Source of the DNA: Streptomyces sp. SAJ15
Lineage (GTDB): Bacteria; Actinomycetota; Actinomycetes; Streptomycetales; Streptomycetaceae
Length of the DNA stretch: 64,000 nt
Assembly: GCF_007595705.1 (NCBI RefSeq)
Contig: NZ_NISY01000011.1
Span: forward strand, 1-64,000
Direction: 5' to 3'
Part shown: positions 18,351-25,823 of the stretch, piece by piece
Numbering within the stretch: position 1 is the first letter of the stretch
How the letters are laid out: each line of letters begins with the position of its first letter
Notes under the pieces: model-generated
Databases searched by the model: none
What the model was told of the DNA's origin: nothing
The model's input: the letters and a program-made list of their open reading frames with translations, nothing else
Made by a program: the position numbers and the translations under genes

Positions 18351-18551
18351 ATGCAGGCCGCGCCTGGACGCCCACTCTCCGTGACCGGAGCACTACTCAC
18401 TCTCGAAGGACTGCTGTTGGGAGGCGGGCAGCGCACCGCTCGGCGCAACGCCTGGGCCGCCGTGCTGGAGGACCGACGGCGGGCGAAGGACCGGCGGGAG
18501 GCCCAGCATGTGCTGGAGGCCATGTCCGCCAGGGCGCCGCAGGCCACGTAA
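18351..18551 (+). CDS. SCO2195-family GlnR-regulated small protein
   Basis: 66 residues, basic, with a short hydrophobic stretch (LSVTGALLTLEGLLLGG) and a charged helix rich in Arg, Lys and Glu. It matches the small protein family that lies between lipA and the DUF4191 gene in Streptomyces and is described as GlnR-regulated. The two GlnR boxes upstream agree with that. ATG at 18351 has GAGGGAG upstream. The molecular role is not known. Only 10 bases separate it from the next gene, so they are probably cotranscribed. Confidence 0.8.
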   Translation: MQAAPGRPLSVTGALLTLEGLLLGGGQRTARRNAWAAVLEDRRRAKDRREAQHVLEAMSARAPQAT

Positions 18552-18561
18552 ACTTCGCTAC

Positions 18562-19242
18562 ATGGCGAGGCAGGAATCATCCGAGAACCCGGGGCGACTG
18601 AAGCAGATCGCTCTGACCTACAAGATGACCAAGCGGGTCGACTCCAAGGTCGGTCTTGTCGTCGCGGCCGTGGGCATCGTCGTACTGGGTGCCTTCCTCG
18701 CGTTCGGCTTCTGGATCGATCACCCGATCTACCTGGGCATCCTCGGCTTCGTCCTGGCCTTCCTCGCGATGGCGATCGTCTTCGGCCGGCGTGCCGAGCG
18801 GGCCGCCTTCGGTCAGCTGGAGGGTCAGCCGGGCGCCGCCGCGGCGGTGCTGGAGAACGTCGGCCGCGGCTGGACCGTGACCCCGGCGGTGGCCATGAAC
18901 CGCAGCCAGGACGTCGTCCACCGGGCGGTCGGCAAGGCCGGCATCGTGCTCGTCGCCGAGGGCAACCCGAACCGCCTCAAGGGCCTGCTGGCCGCCGAGA
19001 AGAAGCGCATGAACCGCATCGTCGCGGACATCCCCGTGCACGACATCGTGGTCGGCACCGATGAGGGCCAGGTTCCGATCAAGAAGCTGCGCACCACGCT
19101 GCTGAAGCTGCCGCGCGTGCTCGCGGGCCCGCAGGTGACCGCGACCAACGACCGGCTGCGAGCGCTGGGCGACCTGATGGCGAACATGCCGATCCCGAAG
19201 GGTCCGCTGCCGAAGGGCATGCGGATGCCGAAGGGCCGCTGA
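18562..19242 (+). CDS. DUF4191 membrane protein
   Basis: 226 residues. Two adjacent transmembrane helices (about residues 30-77, with VGLVVAAVGIVVLGAFLAFG as the first) are followed by a cytoplasmic domain rich in Lys and Arg and an unusual Pro-Lys-Gly tail (MPIPKGPLPKGMRMPKG). DUF4191 proteins are conserved in actinobacteria next to lipoate and glnA genes; the function is unknown. The ATG at 18562 is the first that leaves the conserved start. Confidence 0.9.
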   Translation: MARQESSENPGRLKQIALTYKMTKRVDSKVGLVVAAVGIVVLGAFLAFGFWIDHPIYLGILGFVLAFLAMAIVFGRRAERAAFGQLEGQPGAAAAVLENVGRGWTVTPAVAMNRSQDVVHRAVGKAGIVLVAEGNPNRLKGLLAAEKKRMNRIVADIPVHDIVVGTDEGQVPIKKLRTTLLKLPRVLAGPQVTATNDRLRALGDLMANMPIPKGPLPKGMRMPKGR

Positions 19243-19278
19243 GCCGGCACGGCGCGGCGCGGGAGCCGAGGCTTACGA

Positions 19279-19326
19279 CGAAGGCGGCCTCGGGACCAGA
19301 GAAATCTGGTCCCGAGGCCGCCTTCG
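19279..19326. terminator. Strong bidirectional terminator
   Basis: A perfect 22-base stem (19279-19300 with 19305-19326) and a GAAA tetraloop, between the DUF4191 gene and the converging RDD gene. Confidence 0.95.
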
Positions 19327-19423
19327 CGTGTGACTCGTCTTCGTGTGGGGTGTCTCGTCGAGAGGCGGACGTCTCCACCTCTCGGCCGGGCGGACCGATC
19401 CGACTGAGCCGACCGGGTTGGAC

Positions 19424-19891
19424 TTACATCCGCACCTGGACGGCGCGGGAGAGTCGGTCGTGGAGCCCGCGGGAGTCCCGGTCCCAGACGACGGCGGGGA
19501 TGACGAGAAGCAGCAGCAGGCTGCGCAGGAGCACCCGGGGGAAGGCGAGCCGGGAGCCGGTCTCGCTGATGACGCGCAGCCGCATGAGCCGCTTGCCGGG
19601 GGTGCAGCCGATGGTGCCGACGGTGAGCGCGCTCATCACGAAGAAGACGCCGAGCGCCCAGTTGCCGGCGATCTGTATGTTGCCGCCGGACAGGAGCGCG
19701 TAGGCGATGAGCATGCACAGGCCCCAGTCGACGAGCAGGGCTCCGATGCGCCGCCCGGGGGGCGCCACGGCCCCGGGCCCCTCCTCGGGCAGGCCGAGCC
19801 GCTCGCCCCGGTAACCGAAGTCGACGCCCATGTCCTCGGCCGCCGCGCGCGGCCCGGAGAGCCACGATCCGATTGCTTGCCTTTTATCCAC
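19424..19891 (-). CDS. RDD-family membrane protein
   Basis: 155 residues with three hydrophobic segments (for example LLVDWGLCMLIAYALLSGG and WALGVFFVMSALTVGTIG). The RDD features are PGRRIGALLVD, GCTPGKRLMRLRV and LHDRLSRAVQVR. The family is membrane-embedded and its function is mostly unknown, in some cases linked to ion exchange. GTG at 19891 (VDKRQAIG) fits the usual start of this Streptomyces family. It is divergent from glnA. Confidence 0.88.
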   Translation of the reverse strand: MDKRQAIGSWLSGPRAAAEDMGVDFGYRGERLGLPEEGPGAVAPPGRRIGALLVDWGLCMLIAYALLSGGNIQIAGNWALGVFFVMSALTVGTIGCTPGKRLMRLRVISETGSRLAFPRVLLRSLLLLLVIPAVVWDRDSRGLHDRLSRAVQVRM

Positions 19892-20297
19892 CCGTCCACG
19901 GTACGGGACCGCATACGTTTCCCCGCGGGTGGGTGTGGGCGTTCGGAGGCATCCTGGAAGGGGTGGCGGGGGCGGGCGGGGCGGGACGCGTCGTTCTCGC
20001 CCAAACGCCGCCGGCCCGCCGGAAGGCCCCGGGGAGCCGGGGCGCGGCGGAGTCGCGAGGGGCGGTTTTCGGCCGACCTTCCGGGGCGTCGGGGGGCGCC
20101 GACCGCCGCCCAGAAGACCTGCATACGGCCTCACGGGGACGCCATACGTCCGCTGCCCGCCGGTTAACCTCGGCGAAACAAACGGGTCATGCTTGAGAAA
20201 TCCCGGCTACCTATGGTCGGCGACAGCGCGACCCCGCAGATGGAATGCGCCGCCGAAGCAATCCCCGTCCCCCTGCGGCCGGGCTAGGAGGAGTTGG
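19892..20297. other. Divergent region between RDD gene and glnA
   Basis: 406 bases without a supportable gene. The glnA half contains the GlnR boxes at 20164-20201 and a long leader of about 100 bases before the glnA ribosome site TAGGAGGAG. The first half is GC-rich with no clear motif. Confidence 0.5.
20164..20201 (+). promoter_or_regulatory. Tandem GlnR boxes of glnA
   Basis: TTAAC-n6-GAAAC at 20164-20179 and GTCAT-n6-GAAAT at 20186-20201 match the GlnR consensus gTnAC-n6-GaAAC and lie 22 bases apart, two helical turns. They are about 100-135 bases before the glnA start. Activation of glnA by GlnR at low nitrogen is established in Streptomyces. Confidence 0.85.
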
Positions 20298-21707
20298 ATG
20301 TTCCAGAACGCTGACGAAGCTCGGAAGTTCATCAAGGACGAGGACGTCAAGTTCGTCGACGTCCGGTTCTGCGACCTTCCCGGCGTCATGCAGCACTTCA
20401 CGGTTCCGGCGGAGGCGTTCGACCCGGACGAGGAGCTGGCCTTCGACGGCTCGTCGATCCGCGGTTTCCAGGCCATCCACGAGTCGGACATGGCGCTGCG
20501 TGCGGACCTGTCGACGGCGCGTGTCGACCCGTTCCGCCGGGACAAGACGGTCAACATCAACTTCTTCATCCACGACCCGATCACCGGCGAGCAGTACAGC
20601 CGTGACCCGCGGAACATCGCCAAGAAGGCCGAGGCCTACCTCGCCTCCACCGGCATCGCGGACACCGCGTTCTTCGGCCCCGAGGCGGAGTTCTACGTCT
20701 TCGACTCGGTCCGCTTCGAGACCACCGCGAACCGCTCGATCTACGAGATCGACTCCGAGGCCGGCGCCTGGAACACCGGCGCGCTGGAGGACAACCGCGG
20801 TTACAAGGTCCGCTACAAGGGCGGCTACTTCCCGGCCCCGCCGGTCGACCACTTCGCCGACCTGCGCGCCGAGATCTCCCTGGAGCTGAACAAGGCCGGC
20901 CTCAAGGTCGAGCGTCAGCACCACGAGGTCGGCACCGCCGGCCAGGCGGAGATCAACTACAAGTTCAACACCCTGCTGGCCGCGGCCGACGACCTGATGC
21001 TCTTCAAGTACATCGTGAAGAACGTCGCCTGGCGCAACGGCAAGACCGCCACCTTCATGCCCAAGCCGATCTTCGGCGACAACGGCTCCGGCATGCACGT
21101 CCACCAGTCCCTGTGGACCGGCGGCGAGCCCCTCTTCTACGACGAGCAGGGCTACGCGGGCCTCTCCGACACCGCCCGCTACTACATCGGCGGCATCCTC
21201 AAGCACGCCCCGTCGCTGCTGGCCTTCACCAACCCGACGGTGAACTCCTACCACCGCCTGGTCCCCGGCTTCGAGGCCCCGGTCAACCTGGTCTACTCGC
21301 AGCGCAACCGCTCCGCCGCGATGCGCATCCCGATCACGGGCTCCAACCCGAAGGCCAAGCGCGTCGAGTTCCGCGCCCCGGACCCGTCCTCCAACCCGTA
21401 CCTCGCCTTCTCCGCGCTCCTCCTCGCGGGCCTCGACGGCATCAAGAACAAGATCGAGCCGGCCGAGCCCATCGACAAGGACCTCTACGAGCTGGCCCCC
21501 GAGGAGCACGCGGGCGTCCCGCAGGTCCCGACCAACCTCTCCGCGGTCCTCGACGCCCTGGAGGAGGACAACGAGTACCTCCAGGCCGGCGGTGTCTTCA
21601 CCTCCGACCTGATCGAGACCTGGATCGACTACAAGCGCACGAACGAGATCGCCCCGATCCAGCTGCGTCCGCACCCGCACGAGTTCGAGCTGTACTTCGA
21701 CATCTAA
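20298..21707 (+). CDS. glnA: Glutamine synthetase GSI-beta
   Basis: 469 residues. It makes glutamine from glutamate, ammonia and ATP as a dodecamer. The N-terminal DLPGVMQHFTVPA, the ATP-site region KPIFGDNGSGMHVHQS and the active-site stretch NRSAAMRIP are all present. Tyr397 in DLYELAPEE is at the canonical adenylylation position, so control by GlnE is expected. The ATG at 20298 follows TAGGAGGAG. GlnR boxes lie upstream and a strong terminator downstream, so the gene is monocistronic. Confidence 0.97.
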   Translation: MFQNADEARKFIKDEDVKFVDVRFCDLPGVMQHFTVPAEAFDPDEELAFDGSSIRGFQAIHESDMALRADLSTARVDPFRRDKTVNINFFIHDPITGEQYSRDPRNIAKKAEAYLASTGIADTAFFGPEAEFYVFDSVRFETTANRSIYEIDSEAGAWNTGALEDNRGYKVRYKGGYFPAPPVDHFADLRAEISLELNKAGLKVERQHHEVGTAGQAEINYKFNTLLAAADDLMLFKYIVKNVAWRNGKTATFMPKPIFGDNGSGMHVHQSLWTGGEPLFYDEQGYAGLSDTARYYIGGILKHAPSLLAFTNPTVNSYHRLVPGFEAPVNLVYSQRNRSAAMRIPITGSNPKAKRVEFRAPDPSSNPYLAFSALLLAGLDGIKNKIEPAEPIDKDLYELAPEEHAGVPQVPTNLSAVLDALEEDNEYLQAGGVFTSDLIETWIDYKRTNEIAPIQLRPHPHEFELYFDI

Positions 21708-21754
21708 AGCGCGTGCGCATCACACGGCCGGTTCTCTGATCTGAGGTCAGAAGC

Positions 21755-21802
21755 AACGGTGAGGGCCGCTACCCCGGATGCGGGGTAGCGGCCCTCACCG
21801 TT
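21755..21802 (+). terminator. Terminator of glnA
   Basis: A perfect 22-base stem (21755-21776 with 21781-21802), GATG loop and following T residues, 48 bases after the glnA stop. Confidence 0.95.
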
Positions 21803-22017
21803 TTCGCGGGACGCCGGCGGGGCAGGTCGATCGCCTACGGGGCGACTCCGAGCTGCGCGCCCCCGCCGTGAATGCTCAGTCGGGGGCTCAGGGCCGCGGG
21901 AGACACCGGCTGATCAGTCGCGTCGGCGACGTCGTTGGCCGTATGGGCCGTTGGGAGAATTCCGCCCCAAACAGCCGGGAACGGGCGAGCGGCGGAGGCC
22001 GAGGGTCGGGGCATGTG

Positions 22018-22052
22018 AAAGGGCCCTTCCCCGAGTTGGGGAAGGGCCCTTT
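22018..22052. terminator. Second hairpin beyond glnA
   Basis: Perfect 15-base arms (AAAGGGCCCTTCCCC and complement) with a 5-base loop. It may end a small transcript coming from the minus strand, or act in both directions. The 200 bases between it and the glnA terminator hold no gene I can support. Confidence 0.8.
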
Positions 22053-22161
22053 TCGTGGAGCGCCGAGCAGGCCTTGCACCTACATCTCTCGTTTGGAGAC
22101 GAGCATCTTTCCTTAGACGACCGACGCATCAACCCCCGCCCTCTCGGGCGGTGCTTGCAAG
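22018..22161 (-). ncRNA. Candidate small RNA, unassigned
   Basis: The 520-base gap between glnA and the next gene holds an unusually AT-rich, structured block. Read on the minus strand, a TACAGT box (22171-22166) is followed by a region with a CCGCCC/GGGCGG hairpin (22136-22151), a CTCGT/ACGAG hairpin (22088-22103), possible end pairing between CTTG..CACC and GGTGCAAG, and finally the 15-base terminator hairpin. Open frames here lack codon bias. I cannot name a family, and the -35 region is poor, so this is a structural guess. Confidence 0.35.
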
Positions 22162-22227
22162 ATCTACTGTACCCCATTCGGCGGAGGTGGAGCTACGCGC
22201 TGTGGAGCCGTCGTTCGGGGTGGTCGG

Positions 22228-22572
22228 TCACAGTGACCAGGCTTCCACCAGTCGGGGTGGAGCCGCCTGCTTCCAGGAGTCCACGAGGATGTCGCGGAGT
22301 TCGTCCATGTCGTCCAGGGCGGCGAGGCGGACGCGGACCCAGTTGGAGCCGGCCTCGTGTGGGGGGACCCAGAACTTCTCGGGTTCGGCGGCGATGAGTT
22401 CGGCGCGCTCGTGCATGGGGCAGCGGACGGCGAAGGACGTCTCGTCGTCGGGGATGGTCACGAACATCTTCCCGGCCACGCGGAAGGTGGGCATGCTCCA
22501 TGCCTCCTTCTCCACCGTCTCGGGGAGCGAGAGGGCGATCCGGCGAACGTCATCGGCATCTGCGGCGGTCAT
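22228..22572 (-). CDS. MmcQ/YjbR family protein
   Basis: 114 residues of the MmcQ/YjbR (CyaY-like fold) family. Features are the N-terminal LPETVEKEAWSMPTFRVAGK, the FAVRCPMHERAEL strand-turn and WVRVRLAAL. Members are small double-wing DNA-binding-like proteins of unclear role. ATG at 22572 gives the usual length; upstream codons are possible. It is monocistronic. Confidence 0.88.
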   Translation of the reverse strand: MTAADADDVRRIALSLPETVEKEAWSMPTFRVAGKMFVTIPDDETSFAVRCPMHERAELIAAEPEKFWVPPHEAGSNWVRVRLAALDDMDELRDILVDSWKQAAPPRLVEAWSL

Positions 22573-22677
22573 GGTCACTACGGTAAGCGGGCGACCTGGC
22601 ACGGGCGCGGGGGGCCGGTGGTCTCCGTCCTGGAGGGCCCGAGGCCCCGCCGGCCCGGAAGTCCGCGCATCTCGCCG

Positions 22678-22711
22678 CCCGCCGCTGCCTGGCTCGGAAG
22701 ACAGCGGCGGG
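22678..22711 (-). terminator. Terminator of the P-loop gene
   Basis: 10-base arms (CCCGCCGCTG and complement) around a 14-base loop, just beyond the stop of the minus-strand ATPase gene. Confidence 0.65.
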
Positions 22712-22721
22712 CCCCTCGCGG

Positions 22722-23543
22722 TCAGTAGCGCAGTGCGTAGCGGACGCGGCGCAGTCGGGAGCTCTCGCGTTGGGCGGCGTGGCGGCGGGCGTCCGCTTCC
22801 AGGATCTCGCCGGCCTCACGGACGCGACGCTGGGCGATGGTCACCGCCTCGCCCACGGGCAGCACCGTCGGGAGTTCGAAGATGCGGATGATCTGGTCGA
22901 CCCGCTCTTCGACGCCGCCGCGGACGACGTGGTACGGCATCTCCATCTCCTCCAGGGTCTGGATGAGCAGTTCGTCGGACATCCGACGGAAGCGCTCGGA
23001 GACGGGGCGGTGGCCGTCGGGCCTCATGGGGAACTCGACGGGGAGGTGGACGTACGCGTCGTAGATCCGCTTGGCGCGGGCCTTGGTGATCTGGCCGTAC
23101 GCCTGCATGTACTGGCGGTAGAAGCGCTTGACCGGAAGCCCCGCGAGCTCGGAGAGGAGCTTGTGGAGGGGCCCCGCCCCCGGGTTGATGCCGACCCGCA
23201 TGCGCGCCTCGCCGTAGATCCACTCGTGGATCACGGAGCCGTCGGAGACGAAGGAGCCGGGCATCGCCTCGTTGTGGATGCGCTCTTCGAGGCGGCGCAG
23301 GCCGAGGGCGAGGAGTTCGACGGCGGACAGCTCCTGCACCTGCTTGCCGGGGACCAGGTCCTTGAGGATCTCGCGCGAGGTCAGGGCGTGGGTGCGCGGG
23401 ATGCCCGTGGCGACGGAGAGCGCCTCCGTGGTGGTGCTCTTGCCGGTGGAGTAGGTGCCGGAGATGGCCAGGTGGATGGGGTGTTCCGACGCCCGCACGG
23501 CGCCTGACGGCGCGACGGTCGCGGTCACGGTCGCATCGCTCAT
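22722..23543 (-). CDS. NadR/Ttd14-like P-loop NTPase
   Basis: 273 residues of the AAA_28 type. Walker A is GTYSTGKSTT near residue 30, and a VSDGSVIHEW segment near residue 105 is the likely Walker B region. Relatives include NadR kinase domains, so small-molecule phosphorylation is possible but not shown. ATG at 23543 has GAGGAAACACC upstream. The same frame stays open to a GTG at 23882 that overlaps the stop of the upstream gene, which would add 113 low-complexity residues (GDRDAPG-type repeats) and couple translation. It lies at the end of the avrD gene row, so it may act on that product. I found no TTA codon in it. Confidence 0.82.
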   Translation of the reverse strand: MSDATVTATVAPSGAVRASEHPIHLAISGTYSTGKSTTTEALSVATGIPRTHALTSREILKDLVPGKQVQELSAVELLALGLRRLEERIHNEAMPGSFVSDGSVIHEWIYGEARMRVGINPGAGPLHKLLSELAGLPVKRFYRQYMQAYGQITKARAKRIYDAYVHLPVEFPMRPDGHRPVSERFRRMSDELLIQTLEEMEMPYHVVRGGVEERVDQIIRIFELPTVLPVGEAVTIAQRRVREAGEILEADARRHAAQRESSRLRRVRYALRY

Positions 23544-23874
23544 GGTGTTTCCTCGCTTCCGCTGGAGGAGTCCGGGTGGGGACGGAGGGGGTTGGTGTGG
23601 GCGGGGGCCTGACGTGTCGTCGTCCGCCGGAGGTTCCCCCACGCCAGGACGGCGACCGCCGCGCTCAGTTCCCCGCTGGTCAGGATCGGGGGCGGGTCGG
23701 ACGGCGGCGGCGCGCCCGGGCGCGTCCCGGTCACCGCTGCCGGGCGTCTGCCGGTCGCCGTTCCCGGGGGCGTCCCGATCGCCGCACGCTTCGCCGCTCG
23801 CCCATCCCCTCGCGCGTCCGGGCGCCTGCCGCCTCGCGCCTCTGTCGTCGTACGCGTCATCGCTCTCACCACGC
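23544..23874 (-). repeat. Low-complexity spacer before the P-loop gene
   Basis: 331 bases with degenerate repeats in the 23680-23790 part (GGGACGCCCCCGGGAACGGC-like units). It is open in the frame of the ATPase gene, so it is either a leader or a repetitive N-terminal extension. Confidence 0.45.
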
Positions 23875-24516
23875 TCACGCACAGGTCAGCCGCGCCGCCC
23901 CGACGGGCTGCCGCGGTTCGTGGCGGCCCGCCGGGAAGAGATGCCGTACGGCGGCGGCGAGGCACGCCTCGGACAGGGCTCCCGGCAGCAGCCGGCGGGC
24001 GAAGCGCACCGGTGCGGACGGAGCCGGGTTCTCGTCCGTGAGCAGGGCGGGAAGCAGGGCGCGCGGGGTGCGGGCGAGCGTCTCCTCGCTCTCGGCGAGG
24101 AAGTCCAGCCCCCGGCGGCGCAGCGGGCCCGGCAGCCAGTCGAGGAGCGGCACCCGCAGGTCGGTGATCTCCTCCCCGCGGGTCGACGTGGCGCACAGCG
24201 GCGCCGAACCCGGGGTCCCGGACCCCGTCATCGGTTCCCCGCGGGTCAGGGCCGCGTGCACCCGCCGCGGCGCGCGTGCCAGCTCCTCGCTGAGGACCGG
24301 GACGGTGGCCTCCGGAGCGTCCAGGACGACGAGCAGCGGAGCGCGCCGCGCGAGTTGCTCGTCCAATGCCATTCGATGGCACGGTCCCGGCCATAACCCG
24401 ATGGGCGTCCACCGCCCGTTCCCCCCGTTGTGCCAGATGATCCTGGCCGGCCCCTCGAACACGATGAGGGCCTTTCCGGATCGCGTCATCGGCGATCCCG
24501 CCATTGAGTCGATCAT
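23875..24516 (-). CDS. Unrecognised protein next to avrD, TTA-containing
   Basis: 213 residues that I do not recognise. The N-terminal half is hydrophobic and ordered (ALIVFEGPARIIWHNGG; APLLVVLDAPEATVPVL); the rest is rich in Arg, Leu and Pro (LLDWLPGPLRRRGLDFL). No signal peptide or clear membrane helix is seen. The ATG at 24516 has GGGGGAA upstream and the gene starts 32 bases after avrD ends, so the two are probably cotranscribed. Codon 41 is TTA (24396-24394), which in Streptomyces needs the bldA tRNA. Its role may be in making or handling the AvrD product. Confidence 0.65.
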   Translation of the reverse strand: MIDSMAGSPMTRSGKALIVFEGPARIIWHNGGNGRWTPIGLWPGPCHRMALDEQLARRAPLLVVLDAPEATVPVLSEELARAPRRVHAALTRGEPMTGSGTPGSAPLCATSTRGEEITDLRVPLLDWLPGPLRRRGLDFLAESEETLARTPRALLPALLTDENPAPSAPVRFARRLLPGALSEACLAAAVRHLFPAGRHEPRQPVGAARLTCA

Positions 24517-24548
24517 TTGATGAATTCCCCCGTTTTTCCTTACCGTTC

Positions 24549-25574
24549 TCAGGCGGCCCACGCCATCGGTAACTGGTGGGCTATCGAGCAGGAGCCGCGA
24601 ATTCCGCGGAAGTCGTCGACCGCGAGATCCGAACAGCGCCACAGACCCGCGCCCATCCGCAGCATCCGGGTCTTCGTCGTATAGGCGACGGCGTCGATCG
24701 GTCGGTCCAGCGGCCGCACCGGTGAATCCGTCTCGATGAGGATTCGCCGCATCCACAGCGTGTTGCTGCTGCCGCGCGACACCTCGTCCTGGCTGTAGAG
24801 CAGCACCTGGGCGAGCTGTGCGATCCCGACCAGGCAGTCCACCAGGGAGACGGACGGGGCGTACGCCGCCTCCGCTCCGCGCGTGGCCGCGCCGTCACCG
24901 GGCTCGGGGACGATGCGCTGGCCCGCCCGCACCCGCTGGCCGCCGAGGTCGACCGCCACGCCCTCCGCGATGAGCCGCCGCGTCTTGTAACCGTCGCCGT
25001 AGTGCCTGGTCCGCGCGGGGCCCAGCGCCTCTTCACCGGTGGCGTACACCGCTGCCGGGCGGTCGGCGCGATGGCCCTCCCCCGCCGCGTGCTCCAGGAC
25101 GCAGCGGACCTTCAGGCCGCCGATACGGCAGTCGTACGTGCTGCGCAGGGCTGTGCTCGCGGGCGACTCGGCGGTCTCGCACAGCCGCGCCCGGACCGGG
25201 AAGCTCGCGAGGTCCTCGTGCGGCCGGGAGCCGGCGCGGATCTCGGCGGCCCGCAGCCAGGTGTGGCGCTGCTCGTCCGCGGTGAGCGAGCGACTGTGGT
25301 TGAGCTGGATCTCGGCGAGCTGAGCCGCCAGGACCAGGGCGTCGATGCTGCTGAGGTGCGGCCGCAGCCGGCTACCCGGGGACTTGCGGGACCAGTCCAG
25401 CGGGTAGCTGAGGCCCGCGCGGGCGACGACGAGCGCGCCGAGGGCGGCCGAGCCGCTCGCGGTCACGTCCGACAGATATTGGCCGACCCGTTTGTAGCCG
25501 CTTCCGAAGAACCTCTCGTCACCCGGCCCCAGACAGGCGTCGAGAGAGGTGAAATAGCGTTCCCCCGTGATCAT
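24549..25574 (-). CDS. avrD: AvrD-family protein
   Basis: 341 residues matching Pseudomonas syringae AvrD, which directs synthesis of syringolides, acyl-sugar lactones made from a beta-ketoacyl unit and a pentulose. Diagnostic stretches are SLDACLGPGDERFFGSGYKR near the start, SSIDALVLAAQLAE near residue 85 and SSNTLWMRRIL near residue 270. The two halves resemble each other (FFGSGYKR..SSIDAL..AQLAEIQL and HYGDGYKTRR..SLVDCL..AQLAQVLLY), as in a double hot-dog fold like AfsA. ATG at 25574 has AAGGAC upstream. Codon 335 is TTA (24572-24570). The locus also has an exporter and a MarR regulator, so a signal-like butenolide or syringolide-type product is plausible. Confidence 0.88.
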   Translation of the reverse strand: MITGERYFTSLDACLGPGDERFFGSGYKRVGQYLSDVTASGSAALGALVVARAGLSYPLDWSRKSPGSRLRPHLSSIDALVLAAQLAEIQLNHSRSLTADEQRHTWLRAAEIRAGSRPHEDLASFPVRARLCETAESPASTALRSTYDCRIGGLKVRCVLEHAAGEGHRADRPAAVYATGEEALGPARTRHYGDGYKTRRLIAEGVAVDLGGQRVRAGQRIVPEPGDGAATRGAEAAYAPSVSLVDCLVGIAQLAQVLLYSQDEVSRGSSNTLWMRRILIETDSPVRPLDRPIDAVAYTTKTRMLRMGAGLWRCSDLAVDDFRGIRGSCSIAHQLPMAWAA

Positions 25575-25823
25575 ATGAAACTGTCCTTCCCCCGTGGCGC
25601 GCAATAGTGATGAGGCGCGCCGTCACCGAGTCACATCACGTCGTGAACTCGATGCCGATGAGGCTAGCATGAGGGAAAGATCACTCCAGAGATTTTATGT
25701 CTCTATCGTGAAACTGAAACCGGAATTGCCGTAACCGACTCGGCGGCAGGCGGAGGAGAAAGGGCGGGAAAACGAATGATCGGATTCCGGGGGCCGGAAT
25801 CCGATCGCGGGGAACACGAAGGA
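25575..25823 (-). promoter_or_regulatory. AT-rich promoter region of avrD
   Basis: 249 bases, clearly AT-richer than the rest of the window around 25670-25730. It includes AGAGA-n7-TCTCT arms (25690-25706 area). I could not fix -35 and -10 boxes, and I saw no gamma-butyrolactone-type ARE box. The far end holds the marR terminator. Confidence 0.4.
25778..25806 (-). terminator. Terminator of marR
   Basis: Perfect 13-base arms (GATCGGATTCCGG and complement) around GGG, 18 bases beyond the marR stop. It separates marR from avrD, so avrD needs its own promoter. Confidence 0.85.

Noticed and set aside
22054..22161. tRNA gene
   Set aside because: The CTCGT/ACGAG hairpin has a six-base loop and no acceptor or T-arm can be built around it.
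21914..22177. Minus-strand 87-codon gene beyond glnA
   Set aside because: It runs across the hairpins, lacks Streptomyces third-position bias in the AT-rich part and has no good ribosome site.
23544..23882. Separate gene between the unknown gene and the P-loop gene
   Set aside because: The only open frames are repetitive; one is in frame with the P-loop gene and better treated as a possible extension.
25575..25823. Gamma-butyrolactone ARE box before avrD
   Set aside because: I looked for the ACATACCGGT-type element and found no convincing match, so autoregulator-receptor control is not claimed.
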